In this document: positions 6,336 through 7,510 of the stretch, in pieces
Position numbering within the stretch: the stretch's first letter is position 1
How the letters are laid out: each line of letters begins with the position of its first letter
From: SZUA-430 sp040381215
GTDB lineage: Bacteria > Pseudomonadota > Alphaproteobacteria > Micropepsales > Micropepsaceae
NCBI GenBank assembly: GCA_040381215.1
Contig: JBEIHO010000119.1
Coordinates: 1 to 7,510, forward strand
DNA length: 7,510 nt
Reading direction: 5' to 3'
Made by a program: the position numbers and the translations under genes
Notes under the pieces: generated by a model
Database searches by the model: none
What the model saw: only the letters and a program-made list of their open reading frames with translations
Told to the model about the DNA's origin: nothing

Positions 6336-6869
6336 TCACCTGGACGCGACGACGCGGATCGCGGGGCGCATGACGGGCGCCGGCGGGAAGATGGCCAGCA
6401 CCTGGAGCCCGCGAAGGGGGCGGCCGCCGAGAGCTTCCTCCGGCGTGATCGCCTGGCACAGGCCGAGGAAGCGGCGCGCGCCGTTGTCGTTCTCAAGAAG
6501 GGGGGCAAGCGCGAATTCGAGATCGAGCCGCTTGCCGGCCAGAGTCTCGCCGCGCGCATGGATGAGGGTCGGGCCGCGATCCTTTACCGCCATCGAGAGG
6601 CCGGCGGCGACAAGGCGGCGGTCAATGTCATTCCAGATGGACAGGAAATCATGTTCGGCGAGATGGCGCCCGAACAGCCGGTCGAGCGTGGCGCCGACGC
6701 GGCGGAAGGCGAAGTCACGCTCCGCGACATGGTTAAGCAGGAAAAGGTTGTTCACGAGGCCGGGATATTCATCCGTGGTCGGCCCGTCCGACGCGCTCTC
6801 GCCGTCGGTCAGCCTCTGCCAGGCATCGAGCATGGCCTGTGTGTTCGGATGCGCCTTGAGGACTTCCAT
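6336..6869 (-). CDS. PAS_5-type PAS-domain protein
   Basis: A 177-residue soluble protein without signal peptide or membrane segment. Residues about 50-145 fit the alphaproteobacterial PAS_5 family (PF07310 type): RDFAFRRVGATLDRLFGRHL (51-70), then HDFLSIW, LSMAVKDRGPTLIHARGETL, RLDLEFALAPLLENDNGARR and FLGLCQAI. In this family the layout is read as a stand-alone PAS sensor fold with no attached kinase or cyclase, which holds here. The ligand is unknown. The gene lies upstream of, and in line with, the PilZ gene, so the two may act together in signalling. It starts in the repeat-rich divergent region facing the exported-protein gene. The ATG at 6869 has only a weak ribosome site (GAG about 6 bases upstream), so the start is moderately certain. 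A rightward 316-residue frame on the opposite strand is a shadow. Confidence 0.85.
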   Translation of the reverse strand: MEVLKAHPNTQAMLDAWQRLTDGESASDGPTTDEYPGLVNNLFLLNHVAERDFAFRRVGATLDRLFGRHLAEHDFLSIWNDIDRRLVAAGLSMAVKDRGPTLIHARGETLAGKRLDLEFALAPLLENDNGARRFLGLCQAITPEEALGGRPLRGLQVLAIFPPAPVMRPAIRVVASR

Positions 6870-6912
6870 TTAACGCTCATGCAGATGTGCAGCTGGAATC
6901 CCCCCAGCCTGT

Positions 6913-6972
6913 CGTAAATGGTTGCAGCGCACGGGCCATGACGCCTGGCGGGCGAAAAGCGGCCCATTTACG
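6913..6972. repeat. 9-bp inverted repeat CGTAAATGG / CCATTTACG, 42-bp spacer
   Basis: The two arms (6913-6921 and 6964-6972) are exact reverse complements in a GC-rich region where an A/T-containing 9-mer pair stands out. The spacing is about four helical turns centre to centre (51 bp is close to 5 turns), which would fit paired regulator sites or a cruciform; neither is shown. Confidence 0.4.
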
Positions 6973-7022
6973 GGCGAATTCTCCAGCTGGGTAAGGTTAC
7001 AACGGCGCCAGAGATAGCGTCA

Positions 7023-7051
7023 CGCGCGAAAAGGCGCGGGTCTTGCACCCG
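7023..7051 (+). other. two tandem hairpins in the leader of the exported-protein gene
   Basis: CGCGC-GAAAAG-GCGCG (7023-7038) and CGGGT-CTTGC-ACCCG (7037-7051) lie back to back just before the ribosome site. They share bases 7037-7038, so they could form alternately. The leader could influence translation or mRNA stability; this is inference from base pairing alone. Confidence 0.4.
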
Positions 7052-7068
7052 GGCAGGCGATACCTGAC

Positions 7069-7072
7069 GGAG
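7069..7072 (+). promoter_or_regulatory. ribosome binding site GGAG of the exported-protein gene
   Basis: GGAG ends 7 bases before the ATG at 7080 and supports that frame over the neighbouring rightward frame that starts nearby. Confidence 0.65.
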
Positions 7073-7079
7073 ACCTCAC

Positions 7080-7510
7080 ATGAGCGTTTCATGGCGACAC
7101 AGGCTGGCCGGCGCCGGCCTCGCGACTGCAATTGCCACCGTAGCGCTCACGGCAGTGGGACAGTCCTGCAGCACATGCGGGCCGGTGTCGCCGCCACCCC
7201 CGCCGCCGCCGCCGGGCGCCTGCTGCCAGGCGCCGCGCAATCTCACGGTGAACGTGCCGGGCGTGAACGTGGCGACTGCGAATATTCGTGTGGGCGCGAC
7301 ATCGCTGGCTGTTGCTTCGGCCAACGCATCATCAATGGCGACGGCTGGCGTTTATGGTCAGACGAGCGCTTCGGGCGGCGCTGGCGTCTTCTTCGGCGGC
7401 GGAGGTGGCTACTATTCTAACCCGGGCGTAGCTGCGAGCACGATCAGCAACCTCACCGTCAATGGCGGCTATGAGACGAAGCTGGTCGAGGAAGAGCTCA
7501 GGGGCATGGA
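7080..7510 (+). CDS. exported Cys/Pro-rich, Gly/Ala/Ser-rich protein, unknown function (cut by window edge)
   Basis: The first 143 residues are visible. Residues 1-27 form a signal peptide: WRHR, then a hydrophobic LAGAGLATAIATVALTAVG ending in a fair AVG cleavage site before QSC. The mature start holds CSTC (30-33), a run of eight prolines (38-45) and CC (48-49), so disulfides or metal are possible. It continues with Val/Ala/Asn/Ser-rich sequence (NLTVNVPGVNVATANIRVGA, ASANASS) likely to form beta structure. A glycine patch FFGGGGGYY (103-111) and a second NLTVN (124-128) before ETKLVEEEL follow. The frame is supported by GGAG at 7069, the signal peptide, and clean compositional sense; overlapping frames give Arg-rich nonsense. 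I do not recognise the family. The composition suggests an envelope or surface component, but that is inference. It faces the PAS_5-type gene across the repeat-rich region. Confidence 0.78.
   Translation, partial: MSVSWRHRLAGAGLATAIATVALTAVGQSCSTCGPVSPPPPPPPPGACCQAPRNLTVNVPGVNVATANIRVGATSLAVASANASSMATAGVYGQTSASGGAGVFFGGGGGYYSNPGVAASTISNLTVNGGYETKLVEEELRGM

Larger units (their letters stand above)
6870..7079. promoter_or_regulatory. divergent intergenic region with several inverted repeats
   Basis: This 210-bp gap should hold promoters for the leftward PAS_5-type gene and the rightward exported-protein gene, but I cannot point to clear -35/-10 pairs. It contains GCTGG/CCAGC (6892-6896 with 6904-6908), a 9-bp pair CGTAAATGG/CCATTTACG (6913-6921 with 6964-6972), a CCAGCTGG palindrome (6983-6990), and two adjacent leader hairpins at 7023-7051. 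Confidence 0.5.

Noticed and set aside
5967..6917. 316-residue plus-strand reading frame across the PilZ and PAS_5-type genes
   Set aside because: Antisense of two genes with recognisable domains; its own translation is low-complexity and Arg/Gly-rich with no family likeness.
7186..7215. CCG repeat run as a microsatellite or repeat element
   Set aside because: It is codon-level repetition encoding the proline run of the exported protein.

Overview
The window is GC-rich, densely coding DNA. The GYF-like protein, PAS_5-type protein, tandem PilZ protein and many divergent or convergent single genes suggest an alphaproteobacterium, most likely Hyphomonas-like (Hyphomonadaceae). That placement rests on protein character and no search was run. 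No rRNA, tRNA, CRISPR array, insertion sequence or phage gene was recognised.

Left part (1-2731): a VIT/CCC1-type metal transporter, cut by the left edge, reads leftwards. Diverging from it, with about 90 bp between, is an exported sulfatase of the heparan N-sulfatase-like type with a complete Cys-type active site and a TTG start. The sulfatase converges, with only 3 bp between stops, on a leftward gene for a GYF-like protein whose C-terminal half resembles a ferredoxin-like (SinR/Cas2-type) fold. Middle (2824-4601): an enoyl-CoA hydratase/isomerase with both catalytic glutamates is followed 59 bp later by a macrolide 2'-phosphotransferase-like protein. The latter keeps the family scaffold but has lost several kinase active-site residues, so it may be a pseudokinase.

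Scar (4677-5297): the C-terminal part of an HxlR-type regulator (leftward) and the C-terminal part of an NmrA-like NAD(P)H:quinone oxidoreductase (rightward) meet head to head near position 4922. This is the usual divergent regulator/oxidoreductase (QorR/Qor2-like) pair with both 5' halves and the shared promoter region missing, as one deletion would produce. About 230 bp without a recognisable gene follows.

Right part (5531-7510): a leftward PAS_5-type gene lies upstream of a tandem PilZ gene, a plausible sensory/c-di-GMP-responsive pair. A roughly 210 bp divergent intergenic region rich in inverted repeats leads into a rightward gene, cut by the right edge, for a small exported protein with four cysteines, eight consecutive prolines and Gly/Ala/Ser/Val-rich sequence, of unknown function.

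The genes do not form one pathway. The most noteworthy items are the two-gene deletion scar, the degenerate phosphotransferase, the GYF/ferredoxin-like protein and the Cys/Pro-rich exported protein.
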